From positions 1 to 64,000 of the forward strand of contig JAPFBL010000115.1 of assembly GCA_026182355.1 (NCBI GenBank): a stretch of DNA of 64,000 bases, given 5' to 3'. The translations under genes were made by a program, and so were the position numbers. Numbering within the stretch: the stretch's first letter is position 1; every line of letters begins with the position of its first letter. Below are positions 63,361-64,000 of the stretch, piece by piece. The stretch is from Hermatobates lingyangjiaoensis. Lineage: Eukaryota > Arthropoda > Insecta > Hemiptera > Hermatobatidae. Under the pieces are notes generated by a model. That model searched no databases. It was not told the DNA's origin and saw only the letters and a list, made by a program, of their open reading frames with translations.

Positions 63361-63660
63361 ATTAAAAGAAACGGTCCAGCGGACTTTTTTAAAATAAAAT
63401 AAATTCAAAACGAAGGAAACACACAGAAAGACACAGACATAACTCACATCGATATTTCGACCATCGTCGTCATCAGGAGGTGTGAAGAGCGAAGAGTCTT
63501 GCAGGAAGACAGGGCGGTACTGTACTGTACTGTACCGCCCTGTCTTCCTCCGGGACTCTTCGCTCTTCACACCTCCTGATGACGACGATGGTCGAAATAT
63601 CGATGTGAGTTATGTCTGTGTCTTTCTGTTTGTTTCCTTCGTTTTGAATTTATTTTATAT
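63361..63660. repeat. Foldback element, family F (near perfect)
   Basis: Arms 63396-63525 and 63526-63655, centred on the palindromic GTACTGTACTGTAC. The right arm has CACACCTCCTGATGACGACG, then ATGGTCGAAATATCGATGTG: CTGATGA, extra C, GAC/GTC hairpin, GAAA, TAT, C, GATGTGAG. The last stretch pairs at 6 of 8 positions with CACACCTC. Confidence 0.93.
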
Positions 63661-63699
63661 ATATATAATTAAATATTGATAAAAGTATCGACCGTGGAA

Positions 63700-63830
63700 T
63701 AGAAACAAAACTAAAGTTTATCGGGACTCGGTCAGTTCTTCAGGCTCAGTTCAAATGTAAATGTTTTATTCAGTTCTAATGTACACCTGAAGAACTGACC
63801 GAGTCCCGATAAACTTTAGTTTTGTTATAA
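63700..63830. repeat. Foldback element, family E outer module only
   Basis: Arms ACTAAAGTTTATCGGGACTC and complement (~45 bp) around a short AT-rich centre. The inner GAAACG core is missing. Confidence 0.85.
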
Positions 63831-64000
63831 AATTAAAGTTATCACTAAAAAACAAAAAAGAGAGACTAACACTTACTATTTTCGATCATTTCGACTGTTG
63901 CTAAGGGATCTCACTTATCGACCAATTCATTTAACGACCTATCTCGTCGTTGGAAAGGACCCAATCATTAAAAGAGGAGAGCTTGTATTAATGATTGATT

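Overview
The window is AT-rich animal nuclear DNA: spliced genes with GT-AG introns, tRNA-derived SINEs, Penelope-like, Ty3/gypsy, non-LTR and hAT-type elements, and long (TA)n tracts. It looks like an invertebrate bilaterian. A chelicerate such as a horseshoe crab would fit the style of the repeats, but I cannot prove this from the sequence.

Two conserved genes are recognisable, both on the minus strand. (1) The dominant gene runs from the right edge of the window to a stop codon at 25647-25649. Fifteen exons (62668 down to 25647) join in phase to encode about 753 residues of the C2, helical and kinase domains and the C-terminus of a class IA PI3-kinase catalytic subunit (p110 beta/delta-like). 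The adaptor-binding and Ras-binding exons must lie beyond base 64000. (2) At 4048-4167 lies the first coding exon (40 codons) of the polarity scaffold PAR-3/Bazooka. A GC-richer leader with a perfect CRE palindrome lies upstream of it, and the rest of the gene lies to the left of the window. About 21 kb of repeat-filled DNA separates the two genes.

The rest is mobile-element debris. A bounded ~4 kb inverted-repeat region (5.8-9.8 kb) holds a broken Ty3/gypsy integrase, a SINE and tandem arrays. Non-LTR retrotransposon tails lie at 22.7 and 26.4 kb, three hAT-type elements with 8-bp target duplications at 39.3, 44.3 and 58.0 kb, and a hAT-like protein fragment at 60.6 kb. A minisatellite with a 167-bp higher-order period occupies 48.5-49.6 kb. 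Two Penelope-like element C-termini (GIY-YIG type) lie at 42.7-43.1 and 53.4-54.7 kb.

The most striking signal is a swarm of about 35 foldback (head-to-head inverted) elements, most set in (TA)n. They fall into about a dozen families that do not align with one another outside a short core. Nearly all carry the same RNA-like plan, pointing outward from the centre: CUGANGA, one extra base, a hairpin, GAAA, a short self-complementary helix ending in U, then U, C or A, then bases that pair with those just before CUGANGA. This is the layout of a dimeric type I hammerhead ribozyme, and the helices covary between families. The same core lies just 3' of both Penelope-like ORF remnants. This suggests that the foldbacks are non-autonomous derivatives of Penelope-like terminal repeats (ribozyme-bearing pLTRs), with many of them now in the introns of the PI3K gene.
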